Source: Straminergon stramineum
Lineage: Eukaryota; Streptophyta; Bryopsida; Hypnales; Calliergonaceae
Reading direction: 5' to 3'
NCBI GenBank assembly: GCA_963920665.1
Contig: OY987268.1
Span: forward strand, 2,482,501 to 2,546,500
Length of the DNA: 64,000 bases
Every line of letters begins with the position of its first letter. The first letter of the stretch is position 1. Shown piece by piece: positions 25,137 through 36,154 of this stretch. The notes below the pieces were generated by a model. That model saw nothing but the letters and a program-made list of their open reading frames with translations. It ran no database searches and was not told where the DNA came from. The position numbers were made by a program, and so were the translations under genes.

Positions 25137-28100
25137 TTCTCTCATATATTAGTGTTTCATTGATAGGTTTTAGTTCCTCTTTGTACTTTCACTTTGAATT
25201 AGAGTACATGAAATATAGCTTGGTAGTTTGCCTGAAATTGATTTTTTAATCAATAAATTTGGAAAAATGAGCCAGCTCATCTTTAACCAACTAATTCTCC
25301 TCTTTCACTTGTTCATGTGTAAGGACTTCATAAGGAATCACAAAGAGAACCCTGCTCTAAAGCTGCCTTTCCTATGACTAACATTTGAAGCATTTTAGCT
25401 GATTAGATGTGAGACAAACTTGTGACACCCTTTTAAGCTATTTGCTTTGGGGGTCTTGTCTTTCTTAGTGAATCTAGTGTCCATAGGATGGATTAAATTC
25501 TCCTACTCCCTTGTCACAACAGGCTTGTTTATAGGAATTATAGGAATTTCAAATGTGGGTTGGGGATGTGTACAGTACTCCTAGGGCTCACACATGACCA
25601 ACAACGTAAGTAATTTAGAGGAAAATGAAACACGAGTCCATCTTGGGGTTCTGCAATTTGACTATCATCTTTCACCCATTGAACAAACTACACTATGATA
25701 TTATGTTACATTTGTTCCATTAGATTGATGGTTTTTATCTATCCAGTTTGAGAAGTTGATTATTGTAGATTGTAAACTATCAACTACAATACTTTTATAT
25801 TGTCTATATTTTAAAATTCTTACGATAATTTTTGTGGTTTGATTAATTCACACTCTCTTATATGTACACTAGGTCATTGACTAATTGCCACCTTGATTTT
25901 AAATATTCTTGCCTAAAATGTATTGCTTCTTTTCTTATGACCAAGGGTTGATTTGGGTACACCAATATTCAACACTTTGAAAATTCATTGTTGATTAATT
26001 AGTATCCAAAAATGCATGCTAAGTGAATTTGGAATTCTCTTTTGATGGTCAACAAAACTCAACAAAAATTACGAAAAGATTTTTATTTTTTAATTATTAA
26101 TAATGAGCTCTAATTGTAATTTTGATCCTACCTATAGTATGCCCATTTGTGGTGTTGAACACTTTTAGATAGTTCTACTTTAATTTATTGGTATTGTAAA
26201 AATTAACATTTCTACTGAAACCATTTATTTAATTTAAAATGTACTTTACAATTCTTTTTGAATGTGCTTAATATTTTTAGTTTAAATAATTGAGGTTTAA
26301 ATTCATATTCCAATTAAGGCCATATTCATTATATTGAGACTTTTCGCAGTCTTGTTTTTATCCTTGACTCAAAGATAAATCACTTTATCTCTTTACTAGT
26401 ATTTTTTTATAAATATGTTACAACACCAACTTTTAGAATTTCATTATAGGATCACTATTTGAGCATTATTTATTTTTGATTTCAATTACTATTTTTTTAA
26501 ATGAATTTTCCAATAACTAGCATTTTGTCTCAAAATCTACAAAAAGTCTCAATATGATGAATATGGCCTTAATTGCCCAAAACATCACCACGACATTTCT
26601 ACTAGTATTTTGAAACTAATGAAACTAATGAAAAAAAGAAATGATCCTTGTATTTTAGAATAGAAAGAATTGATCAAATTTCTTACCAAGCTTTTAGAAG
26701 ACAATCTTTTGTACAAATAAAACATACAACATTTTGAAACTTCATAAGTTGGGTTTCTTTGCATCACAATTATAATGATGCATTATTATTTTTTCATTCT
26801 ATCATTGAAAACTATTATTTGATTGAAAATTGTTGAAACCCTTATAGTGAAATTTACTTGTGAATTCTACAACAATATTGAAAGGACATTCTAACCTATA
26901 TGACTTTGGGAATTTATAGAAATTACAAAAACTCTCCAAAATTATGCTAATTTTTGAAATTGTATAATTTTCACATATTTGTAAGTAAGAGATGACCTCT
27001 AATTATAATTTTGACTCTAACAATGCACATTAGCTTGATTGAACGATTTTACCATTTTAAATGGTTCTATCTTGCATTGTTAGTATAAACATTACATTAA
27101 AATATGAACTTGGTGCTATTGATATTAAATGTCAAGTATTATAAATGTCAATTTATTTGTCACGGATATGGTAATTAGTTTAGATTATTATTTTTAGTAC
27201 TATTGTAAGTATTGTTAATAATGGACAAGTAGATTTGAATGACATCCTTTGTATTATTATTTAAAAAGAATGCCACCTATAAGGCTCTCTACATGATACA
27301 CTATGCCCTAAAATATGTACACCCATAATCAACATTGTCTAAAATGCAATAACTACATTTGTACCAAAAATTATTACAAAAATCTAGATATTGATTACAC
27401 AAGATGTACATGATTGAAACATGAAAGTCTATAAGAGCCTTGTGTTATTTTCTTAGTACACCTAGAGACAATACTTTGAAATTCAAAATATATTCAAATG
27501 TTGTTGAAATGATGCATGCCAAAGTGCATTGGATTTGTCATTCAATTCCCACTAAGATCCAATAAAAATAATTTATATCAAATATTTGTAACCAATCTCA
27601 ATTGTAAATGGTGATGATTATAGATGTGTATACCTTGTGACACTAAAGTTATGGGTTTAGGATTAACGGTACTACTAAATTATACTAAAATAGAGGCCCA
27701 ATTTAGACTAGGATGTTCAATGGTAGTGGACAAGATGAAAAGCAATTTCATTGGTCAATCCTAGGGCAATGGTCAACTTGAGGTACCCAAAAATGTTGTC
27801 TTAACTACAATGTTAGTCCACTCCCTTGTGTCAAACGACTTCATCTTTTAAATATAATGAAGTCTGATTTCACAAAATGTGGTTTTAATTGCCTAGATTG
27901 ATAATGTATCAAGAAAAAAATTCATTACAATCAAAGAATTTAAAGAATTTTTAATGAAATTTTTAGTTGAAAAAGTAAGTTTTGTCCTATATACATAAAA
28001 TCCTCAATAACAAGCATTTGGAATATCAAATAATTTTAATTTTATATTATTTTTGAATATGACTTATATTTAGTGGTCCAATACATAAAGTAATTAATTT

Positions 28101-28600
28101 TATCAATAAAAATTCCATAAATTGTCCATTTTGATGCCTACAAATCCCCAAATTTTAGCATTTTTTTTCACATCTATGAATAGATCAAAAAATTTGAAAT
28201 TAAAAAAAACCTAACTCATTAGGAATATACATTTTGATCCCATTGAGGTGCAAGAATTTTTTTTAATAATTTTAGGATCTTCTTAATTGATCAAAATGAA
28301 CAAATTAGACAAACTTTGGAGGTTTTAAACGAAAGTCACTTAATTAGTGTGTCCAAAAAATGATACCCCAAGTTGCCCATTGCCCATATGTTAGTGATCC
28401 AACTAAGCCTTACAAACAATATTACTCAAATCCTAACAATAATCCCTATCTACATGTTGCAAAAACAAGTTCCTTGATGTAGATGTATAATATTGTTTTA
28501 AAAAAAAAGATTCTTTAGGGCCCACACATCTTGTTTGGTGTCCTTGCAATCGGTATGAAAAGGCTAATCTACTGAGTATTTTTTTCCAATTCTGTAGAGA
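25137..28600. other. AT-rich intergenic stretch
   Basis: Very AT-rich, no convincing reading frame, no tRNA. Apart from the small inverted-repeat element at 26314-26572 nothing is recognisable. Confidence 0.5.
26314..26572. mobile_element. Small inverted-repeat element bounded by TTAA
   Basis: 259 bp. TTAAGGCCATATTCATTATA and, inverted at the right, TATGATGAATATGGCCTTAA; the inverted repeat runs about 35 bp (through TTGAGACTTTT). TTAA is palindromic, so it may be either a target duplication or part of the ends. Confidence 0.65.
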
Positions 28601-28683
28601 TCAAGTAGCACCCTATCCTCTTAAACCCACAGGTATGGGTTTGCCTACCTTATTATTCCAGGATTGAGAGAAATCTGTGTCCC

Positions 28684-28998
28684 TTGGTGATAAGGCCGCA
28701 TCTTCCAGGTCAGCTGGGAGGAATCATTCTTTCTTGTTGGAGCATCACTGCATCGGATGGGGATCAATTCCAATGGATGAGAGTTGAGTTACCACCAACT
28801 GAAACAAGTCCGATGCCGCAACGAAATGAACGAATGGACGCAGTTCCACTGCAGACCTGCCTGCCCTTCCGTCAATACAGGCCGTATTCTCTGGGAAGCA
28901 CCTCATCGTGCAGAAAGCAAGATGCCCTATCACCAGGGTTTTTTCTTTTTCTTTTTCATTTTTTTATGAAGTGCCCAAGTGGCGATATACAGTGTTAG
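28684..28998 (+). other. GC-richer open frame of unknown nature
   Basis: 104 codons (MVIRPHLPGQLGGIILSCWS...) just 5' of tandem unit 1, with a competing frame on the other strand. The base composition suggests a fragment of former coding DNA, but no family is evident. Confidence 0.25.
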
Positions 28999-29158
28999 AC
29001 AGTGGTTGGTGCTCCCAATTTCAACATTCATCCATATATTGGATAGAAAATATCACATTAGTTCATATCACATGTCTGTAATTCTCTTTTCATTCACAAT
29101 TGGGCGATTTCATCCAAGCTTTTTTTTCTATTTCAACTGACGTTTTTCATACGGAAGG

Positions 29159-29543
29159 GTTCTCTTCTCCATCCAGTCCTTGGACCCCAACCAGGAGCCC
29201 TGTGAGACTTCTGAGGTAGTGTAAGTAGTTCCAATGAGTTTTTGTTGCTAGATCAGAGACATTCTGAGAGCCGTGGGGTGGAACTTGTGCTTCTGGAAGA
29301 GGTGATCTGTCGAATGAGGTGAGTGCCTTACGTTTCCTACCCACTTTATTAGCACTCAGCGTAATGGAGTTGTGTTTCCTTTTTCTTGTTAGGTGGAGAG
29401 ACTTTAGTGAAATAAAATTGACAGTGTTGTTGCTGGTGAGCATAGTGAGTAATATTCTTAGACTTGGTCAATTTTTTGGTGGCAAAGGAAAGACGAGTCC
29501 AGTCCACCAAAAATTTCGTTGCTTTGGATACGGACAATTTTGA
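29159..29543 (+). pseudogene. Two exons of the same unidentified gene, unit 1 copy
   Basis: Counterpart of 34140-34527. The first exon has an in-frame TAA (caagtagtgtaagtag context) that unit 2 lacks. The intron signals are kept (GAG|GTGAGTGCC, TTGTTAG|GTGGAG). The last exon reads KLTVLLLVSIVSNILRLGQF, then FGGKGKTSPVHQKFRCFG and runs a few residues further than the unit 2 copy. It is a broken relative with no known function. Confidence 0.4.
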
Positions 29544-29680
29544 TTACATGGGCGGGCTGTATTCCAATACTTGGGTACCTTTCAGACCCTGCGTCTCTTA
29601 AACATAAAGCTGTGTCTGTCCTAGATTTCAGACCTTTTGTACATTTGTGTCACTGTTTCTGGAGCCAGATTTGTGCAAAT

Positions 29681-30013
29681 TTAACCCCTAACTGCTCGAG
29701 GCACCAGATTCTGGTGTTTTGAAAACTTTCAAGTTAAGTAAAATCCAACCAAATTTTTATTATTATTAGTTTATATTTTTGGAGAACTCTTTTTGAAGTC
29801 TAGTTTTAGGCTAAAAATGCTGATCTTGAAAATGAAGGATTATGATTTTTCTATTCAAGATTTTGTGCAAGGATGCTAATGGTAGTCTTCACTTCCCGTA
29901 GAGTTGAGGGCTCTTGAAAATGAGCCTCAAATACACTAGATCTAGAAGAAAAAATAACATTAAATATTCATTTAAAAAAAATTGTAGAATAGATTTTCAA
30001 AAACTGTAAATTC
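29681..30013 (+). mobile_element. Family B element, 5' part
   Basis: Starts TTAACCCCTAACTGCTCGAG directly after the tail of a tandem-unit exon module (ttgtgcaaat). It follows 8669-9322 to about 30013, where the inverted-repeat element at 30014-30321 begins. The right end is not seen. The same place in unit 2 reads ttgtgccattTGAAcg, the empty site. Confidence 0.65.
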
Positions 30014-30321
30014 ATTAGGAAAATTTTGAGCTCTAAACAAGGCTGCGAATTTTGCACCCCTGTGGTGCAATTATGGAAAAAATACAAAATACAAAATAAA
30101 TTTTTATTTTTAAAATTTTGTAATCTGACGTGGCACTTCTAATGCCACACCAGCACCACATCGGATTTTCTGTTCTTTTAATTTTTTAATTTTTTCAATA
30201 ATTTTTTTTCAAAAGAAGTAATTAAAAAAATAAAATATTATTTATTTTTTCTGTACTTGCACCACGGGAGTGCTGAAAATCTAGTACTGGCAGCGTTGTT
30301 TAGAGCTCAGAATTTTCCTAA
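30014..30321. mobile_element. Inverted-repeat element in tandem unit 1
   Basis: 308 bp with inverted ends TTAGGAAAATTTTGAGCTCT and AGAGCTCAGAATTTTCCTAA, continuing with AAACAA[GC]GCTGC. Inside is ctgacgtggcacttctaatgccacaccagcacc; a related motif occurs at 30553. It abuts the truncated family B copy. Confidence 0.65.
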
Positions 30322-30409
30322 CATTAGAAAAAATTTCAGCCTTCAAAGGGGCTGCTTTCCTTTTAGAAGTTCCCCTCAAAGGAACGCACAGCCCCTTTCA
30401 GGCATAGTG

Positions 30410-30437
30410 GTCACTATTCATCATCAATGATGAATAG
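30410..30437. repeat. Short perfect hairpin
   Basis: CACTATTCATCAT, a two-base loop, then ATGATGAATAGTG: a 13-bp stem. It lies in non-coding repeat DNA of unit 1. Confidence 0.7.
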
Positions 30438-31724
30438 TGCCACAATAAAAATAAAAAAAATTTAAAATTTAAATGAATATTTTTAATAAAAAAATATTTA
30501 AAATAAAAAGTATTAGAAATAAAAATAAAAATAATATTAAAATAATAATAGCAATCTGACGTGGTCGCACTAATTCCACATCAGATCTCACAATTTTGTA
30601 ATTTTGAATTTATTTTAAGATTAATGTTTTAATTATTTTTAAAATATTTTTTTAATTCTTGAATTGAACTGTCCCATGTGAATGAGCCTCATTTGATCAT
30701 GAGGTTGTTAAAATTATGAAAAAATTTCAACTCTCTTTTTGCATGTCAACTCTGAAAAGTTGGTCACTAAAAAAACTATGAGATCATAGGGCCTAGCATG
30801 CACAACTCCAATCACACATTAAAAAAAATATGAACCCTCTATGGGGCTGTGAGTCTTGGACAGCAGGGAATGGCAGGGAACAGTGGTCGGAAAAATAAAA
30901 TAAAATAAAATAATTATAATTATTATTTAAAAAAAAATCCTCAACGAACGAACTGCATTCTGGTGTCCATCATATTGAGCCATGTGTCACAGTTGTCTAC
31001 GATTTGAGGTGGCAATTTTGGGAGCCCTTCCTCATGAGGCCCCAGCTTCATGTTCAGTAACTTATAAAGGATAGTGATCAAATGAGTGAACTTAATAAGT
31101 GAGTGAATTTTTACTAACTACCTTATCTGTACTTTCCTTACCCCCATATTTTGATTTTTTCTGAACAAGTTAGACTGCAATCAAAATGGGATTAACAATG
31201 TATTTGTAACCATACAACACATCCATGTTTTGTATTGTGCCATATTCCATGTTGCACCACATGTCATACCATATCAGTATCACATATTAGCCATCCATAT
31301 TCCATATATTGTATCCGTAACAAAGGTATTTGGGCTTTGGTTTTAGCTTTTTATTTTATTTTTTATAATTTAGTAAGGGGGCAGGCAGGGGGATGGGGAC
31401 GTCTGTTTCTAGGGGATAGTGTCAAGGCAAACGTTAGTTCTTTGAATTTTCATGTTTAGCAAGTAAATCTGAACTAATGCAGAAATACAAGTTCAGGTCT
31501 CTGTTTGTAAGTTGAAAACGCTCAGAGTAGACAATGTTCGATTGTCATGGAATTTTGAAGAAGACATTAACAGGAGTTGGAGCCATTTTCTTATTCTTGA
31601 GAGTTGATATAATTCTGGTGGCTTGAATGCCAGGAGCATTAAGGAATCCACTTAAGAAACTAATATCGAGGAACTTATTTAGATTGTGTTGCACCCTATA
31701 CTTTATTCAAAAGGTTTACAATAG

Positions 31725-31976
31725 GGTCCGCAATGACCTTAAACTACCCCGGGTGAAGGCCAAGGGGAAGGACCTTCCGTGGAACCCATGAGGTTCCCGG
31801 TTCAACTCCCCATGCTAACATTGCTTGCATGGGGAGGGGATTCGCTCTTCTACTTGTTCCTGACGGGGATACCCAAGGCGTGTAATTCCTTGTAAAGAAA
31901 CAAACCAGGTTGCCTTGTGGAGTTGTGTCAATCTTGCTGCGGCCCTTGAAGGCCGTATGTTTCAAAAAAAAAAAAA
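31725..31976 (+). mobile_element. tRNA-derived SINE with poly(A) tail
   Basis: A 252-bp insertion ending in about 15 A residues and flanked by a 14-bp direct repeat AAGGTTTACAATAG (31711-31724, 31977-31990). A good pol III B box (GGTTCAACTCC at about 31799) lies about 55 bp downstream of an A-box-like AGGCCAAGGGGAAGG. It is GC-richer than its surroundings. The matching position in tandem unit 2 (about 37115) lacks it. No protein is encoded. Confidence 0.9.
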
Positions 31977-32502
31977 AAGGTTTACAATAGAAAATTGTGA
32001 CAGTAGAAAACAAAGTATCAACCACTAATATTTTCTTTTGAACAGGACTATCTTGAAGGCAAAGTTGGTTGCTATATGTGGTCAATGCTAATTGCTTGCT
32101 TATTTTGGGGCAAAATTTTTCTTTACATGTATTGTCTACATAGTTGGAACTGCAATTTCATTAAATTGACGCAATTCCAATGTTAGATAATTGTGACATA
32201 CATCTTCACAAAGGTGTACTATTTGAGGCCACCTCACTAGGACACACATAGATATATATTTCAGACCTCACTTCTTGAAACTTGCCAAGTATTGGTATAC
32301 AATCAACCTAACAAAATTGACCTTCTGTATGTGCACGTATTGTTGTCACAGCCATAAAGGATTTCATGTTACTTCTCTCATTATAATGATTTTGGCATGT
32401 CAAAGATGCACATCCTGTGGTTGTTCAAGATCCAGAACTCTACTGAGCTTGAAGAAGGTAGCAAGTACATGCTGCAACTTTTTGATTTCTAAAATGTTCT
32501 AA

Positions 32503-33100
32503 TATGGTAGTATGCTCTTGAAGCGACCATTTAAGGGCTGGTCAGCCTTTTCGATGGTTCTTAGATGCACAGAATTATTTTTCCATATTTTTCAGTTGAA
32601 GAAAAATTGATGTGGAATCTAACCTCCAATTGGTTTCATATTTTTTGGAGCATTATTGGATTACTTATGAATTTTCAAAGAATTCTGTGGTAGGCACCTA
32701 TTTGTGATCATAGGCCTTGCAAAAACCACACACACGCAATCTGAAAAAAGATATGGCTGGACCAAAAACAAGCATTGCAACATTCAAAAAGTAATACACA
32801 AGGTTCTTAAATGCAACCATTACTAAACTTAAATAGGCCCTAAATTCTTTTAATGTTTGTAAGAAGGCAATTGGGCAATCAATTTTCATTTAGAAAAATT
32901 AAGTGGACACATCCTGGCTTTGAAATGGACCGTCTTTGAGTCTTATTCCATCCATTGGCAAAGCATGAATCATCCCTTGACAAATCTTAATTATGCTCTA
33001 AAATTTTTGACAATCCATTTTAGAACCATTGACTATGCATTTTAGAGGGGCCTATTGCGTTGTTTGAAGAAGATGGTCGCAATAAGAGTAGACTACCTTA
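32503..33100. mobile_element. Family E terminal-inverted-repeat element
   Basis: 598 bp. Ends TATGGTAGTATGCTCTTGAAGCGACC... and ...GGTCGCAATAAGAGTAGACTACCTTA form a 25-bp inverted repeat. It is present in tandem unit 1 only; unit 2 runs straight from atgtttgagtaatgg to agacaagtct. The inner sequence matches 58894-59488 in reverse. Confidence 0.8.
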
Positions 33101-34139
33101 ATGGTGCAACAAATAAGTCTCTCTTTCTTCAAAGATTTATTTTGTGTACCTTGCTAGAAAATGGAATGCTCTTCATTCTAGAAATGATATATTTGTTACA
33201 ATGTTGTTCCATTGATGTAACATAGTAAGATGCTAATGTACATTTCTTGCAAGACAGAAAGGAAGTTGGTTCATCCATTAAGTGTTCCAAAGTCTATATT
33301 TGAATGATGAATACAAGGCTTTGTAGCCAAGTCTTGTCTAAATAATTTCATTCATCCAAAGTAATGCTTGAATCTTTGAAAGATGACCCTTCTTCTACAA
33401 TTGACTAATTTGATGAAATTGATGTAATGGACATAATTGTACAATGATAATAGAAAATGTGATAAATCCTCCAAATAATATGAGCATTAAAGGTTAGCCT
33501 TGTTTTGCCAATATTGAATGTTTCATTATTTTACTTGATTTGAATTACTATGTCCTACTTAGGTGGTAAAATTCTTGTGTTTTTAAGTGATGAAGCCCCT
33601 CTCATTACCTTTACAACGGGATAGTGAAAAGTTTTGGTTTTGTGAGAAAGCATATTAAGGTGAGTTCCCATGTTATGGAATGTCTTGAATTTAGTGTCTT
33701 CTACCTTGTTGTAGCTTGCCTGAGTCCAATGTGATCAATGGGATGCTATAGAGATATGAAATTGGCTTCTCTTCTTGAAGATTGAATGCTTTTTTTTTGT
33801 TAAATTGGTGTTATTCTAATACTTTGGCACATTTTCCAAAGCATGTTCTAGAACACAAATCCACTCACAAGTTCTAGATTTTAGATCTTTATGTACATTT
33901 ATGTCACAGTTTTTGGAAGACAGATGTGTGCACGGCATTGGTGCTTTGTGCTAATGTGATTAGCACAAGTCATTGGTCTACGAATCAGTGAACCCCAGAC
34001 AACAGCATCTCCCAGTTTTCTGTTATATTTTACATTTCTATAATATGGGACACAGGATTATTCTGGTAGCTTTACATCCTGCATTGCAACAGTGTTTTCG
34101 TGAGGACTGGGTTCTCTGGTCGACTGGCGTTTTTCTTAC

Positions 34140-34527
34140 GCAAGGGTTCTCTTCTCCGTCCAGTCCTTAGACCCCAACCAGGAGCTTTGCGAGACTTGTG
34201 AGGAAGTGGAAGTCGTGTCGACAAGCTTTTGTTGCGAGATTAGAGATATTATTCTGAGGGCCGTCGGGTGAAACTTGTGCCTCGTGAAGAAATTTTCTGT
34301 CGCATGAGGTGAGTGCCTTGAGTTTCCTACCGACTTTTCATCGATCACTCAGCGTCCTTGAAATTATTGTTGTGTTTCCTTCTTCGTGTCAGGTGGAGAC
34401 ACTGACCTTACTCCAACAGAATCGACAGTGTTGTTGCCGGTGAGCGTAGTGAGTACTACTGTTAGACTTCTTCAATTTCTCGGTGGCAAAGGTAGGAAGA
34501 GTCCAGCGCAGCAAAGATTTCGTTGCT
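34140..34527 (+). pseudogene. Two exons of an unidentified gene, unit 2 copy
   Basis: One reading frame gives VLFSVQSLDPNQELCETCEE and onward until a stop near 34271. A GT-AG interval follows (ATGAG|GTGAGTGCC ... CGTGTCAG|GTGGAG, 34308-34392). The next exon reads TDLTPTESTVLLPVSVVSTT, then VRLLQFLGGKGRKSPAQQRFRCFG and a stop at about 34535. The paralogue in unit 1 keeps most of these residues (VLFSIQSLDPNQE, LTVLLLVSIVS, GGKGK.SP..QKFRCFG), and differences often fall on third positions, so this was once coding. I do not recognise the family. Confidence 0.4.
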
Positions 34528-34703
34528 TCGGATAGCGACCATTTCGATGAAATGGGCGAGCGGTGTTCCAATACTTTTGGCACCTTTCAGACCCGGAGGC
34601 TCTAAAACATATATCCGTGTCTGTCCTAGATATCAGACCTTTATATACATCTGTGTCATCGTTTTCGGAGTCGGATTTGTGCCATTTGAACGAAATGGAT
34701 TAT

Positions 34704-34861
34704 TATTAACTTGTAACCTAGTTATCTAGATTAGTAGATTAGTGATTAAGGGATACAACCCTTGAGATAATCAAAAGGCATCAGCCTTATATATAACTCT
34801 TGTATCTTTCTTTTCATATATATTATAATTGTACAATTTAGCATCTTGCTTCTTTACAACA
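34704..34861 (+). repeat. 5' LTR of the deleted Copia element
   Basis: 158 bp, TATTAACTTGTAACCTAG...CTTTACAACA, with a TATATATA-type promoter stretch in its second half. The primer-binding site follows immediately at 34862. Confidence 0.95.
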
Positions 34862-34969
34862 TGGTATTAGAGCAAAGTATTGCACAGCGAAAGCTGAAGC
34901 ATGGTTTAAAAATTTCCTTAAAAACTTTAAATATAATTTCAATACTAATGAAATTTTCTTTCAACCAAT

Positions 34970-35275
34970 ATGTGTTTTCCTCAACTACCACCTGCAGATG
35001 TTTATGATTTATTGATAGATGATTCTAATCGTATTCAACTTGAAATTAATCTTCGAATTGAAAATGCACTATACGAATTCCAACTTGAACCCTTACGGGA
35101 GCCCTTATCATTAGATTTTATTGACAATGGTTATCCTTTACCATTGGATTCAATTGAAGCACAAATTATGCATCTTAATATTCAAGATGCATTTGTTCAA
35201 ATTCCTACAAATTTTTCAGATGAGATAGATTTTTTTGATGAGCATATAACTATTCCACAAGTATTTTCGAATTAG
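34970..35275 (+). CDS. 101-aa acidic open frame between primer-binding site and gag (unknown)
   Basis: An uninterrupted ATG-to-stop frame beginning MCFPQLPPADVYDLLIDDSN, strongly acidic (many D/E, few K/R), in the leader of the deleted Copia element. I do not recognise it. Leader frames are uncommon in Copia elements, so it could be captured sequence, the remnant of a regulatory leader, or a chance frame in AT-rich DNA. Its composition is less skewed than the surrounding non-coding DNA. Confidence 0.35.
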   Translation: MCFPQLPPADVYDLLIDDSNRIQLEINLRIENALYEFQLEPLREPLSLDFIDNGYPLPLDSIEAQIMHLNIQDAFVQIPTNFSDEIDFFDEHITIPQVFSN

Positions 35276-35388
35276 AACAATTCAAGTATCATTTTTATTT
35301 TATTTTATTAAAGAAATAATATTTGAATCATATAGACCAACGTCCATACCGTAGTTGAATTTATTTGTCCAACGATAATATTTCTACT

Positions 35389-35964
35389 ATGGCTAGTTCA
35401 ACATTTATGAATTCTTCTTCCAAAACATATTTGGTTGAGAAATTAAATACAACTAATTATAATTCTTGGAGTGTCAAGATTAGATCAATATATCCTCATC
35501 AAATTCAAGGCTGGTCTGACTTAGACTTGGCTAGTGATATAGATTCTAGAAAATCTACATCAGGTTATGTTTTCACTTTAGGTGGTGACCCAATTTCATG
35601 GCAAAGTCGTCGTCAGGCAACTATTGCTTTGTCTTCTACGGAGGCTAAATACATTGCATGCGCATCAGCCGCAAAAGAAGCTATGTGGCTTAGGCAATTT
35701 ATGAAAGAAATTGGATATAGTCAATTGGGACCATTACCTATATCTTGTGACAATCAGTCGTGCATTGCTTTAACGAAAAATCTAAGACATCAACAAAATT
35801 CTAAACACATAGAAATAAGACATCACTATTTGCGTGAAAAAGTTGAACATGGTGATATTGAATTATTGTTTTGTCCAACTCAAGAAATGATTGCGGATGT
35901 ATTAACAAAAGCTTTACCAAAATTCAAGCATCAAAAATGTTTAGACTTATTGGGTATTAAGTAA
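35389..35964 (+). CDS. Copia gag N-terminus fused in frame to RNase H
   Basis: A 191-residue open frame inside the deleted Copia element. Residues 1-34 are a gag start (SKTYLVEKLNTTNYNSWSVK, the usual Copia 'L.G.NY..W' pattern). It then jumps at about residues 35-42 into the C-terminal RNase H domain: SDLDLASDIDSRKSTSGYVF, ISWQSRRQ, ALSSTEAKYIA, CDNQSCIALTKN, HIEIRHHYLREK, and ADVLTKALP at the end. The three RNase H acidic positions (D in SDLD, E in STEAK, D in CDNQ) are present. The ATG at 35389 is the first in the frame; a TTG lies upstream at 35365. The fusion must come from a deletion of several kilobases that kept the frame. The fused product probably has no reverse-transcription function, but RNase H could be folded. 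Confidence 0.85.
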   Translation: MASSTFMNSSSKTYLVEKLNTTNYNSWSVKIRSIYPHQIQGWSDLDLASDIDSRKSTSGYVFTLGGDPISWQSRRQATIALSSTEAKYIACASAAKEAMWLRQFMKEIGYSQLGPLPISCDNQSCIALTKNLRHQQNSKHIEIRHHYLREKVEHGDIELLFCPTQEMIADVLTKALPKFKHQKCLDLLGIK

Positions 35965-35996
35965 AAATTTTAATCTAGATATAGGTTAAGGGAGGG

Positions 35997-36154
35997 TATT
36001 AACTTGTAACCTAGTTATCTAGATTAGTAGATTAGTGATTAAGGGATACGACCCTTGAGATAATCAAAAGGTATCATCCTTATATATAACTCTTGTATCT
36101 TTCTTTTCATATATATTATAATTGTACAATTTAGCATCTTGCTTCTTTACAACA
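35997..36154 (+). repeat. 3' LTR of the deleted Copia element
   Basis: 158 bp, the same length as the 5' LTR with about three substitutions (ACAACCC/ACGACCC; GGCATCAG/GGTATCAT). Low LTR divergence suggests a comparatively recent insertion. Confidence 0.95.

Larger units (their letters stand above)
29136..33945. repeat. Tandem unit 1 of a duplicated ~5 kb gene-bearing segment
   Basis: Paralogous to 34117-39760 in the same order. Shared segments: actg[ag]cgtttttc...gggttctcttctcc (29136/34117); the exon at 29391/34391; gaggccccagcttcatgttcagtaact (31040/36361); agcaagtaaatctgaactaatgcag (31459/36911); the GAIFLF exon (31560/37010); gaaacttgc..agta (32277/38695); and a tail ending in the pattern cagacctttatgtacat..tgtgtcac near 33880/39690. 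It carries family B (29681), an inverted-repeat element (30014), a SINE (31725) and family E (32503), none of which is in unit 2. Confidence 0.75.
34704..36154 (+). mobile_element. Internally deleted Ty1/Copia retrotransposon with intact LTRs
   Basis: A complete small element of 1451 bp. LTRs of 158 bp lie at 34704-34861 and 35997-36154 and differ at about three bases. Target duplication ATTAT flanks both sides (34699-34703, 36155-36159). A primer-binding site TGGTATTAGAGCA directly follows the 5' LTR, complementary to initiator Met-tRNA as usual for Copia, and a purine tract (aagggaggg) precedes the 3' LTR. Both LTRs start TA rather than TG and end CA. Protease, integrase and most of reverse transcriptase are missing. 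It sits inside tandem unit 2; unit 1 is the empty site. Confidence 0.95.

Noticed and set aside
31744..32085. 113-codon minus-strand frame
   Set aside because: It runs through the SINE and its poly(A) tail; the structure is explained by the SINE.
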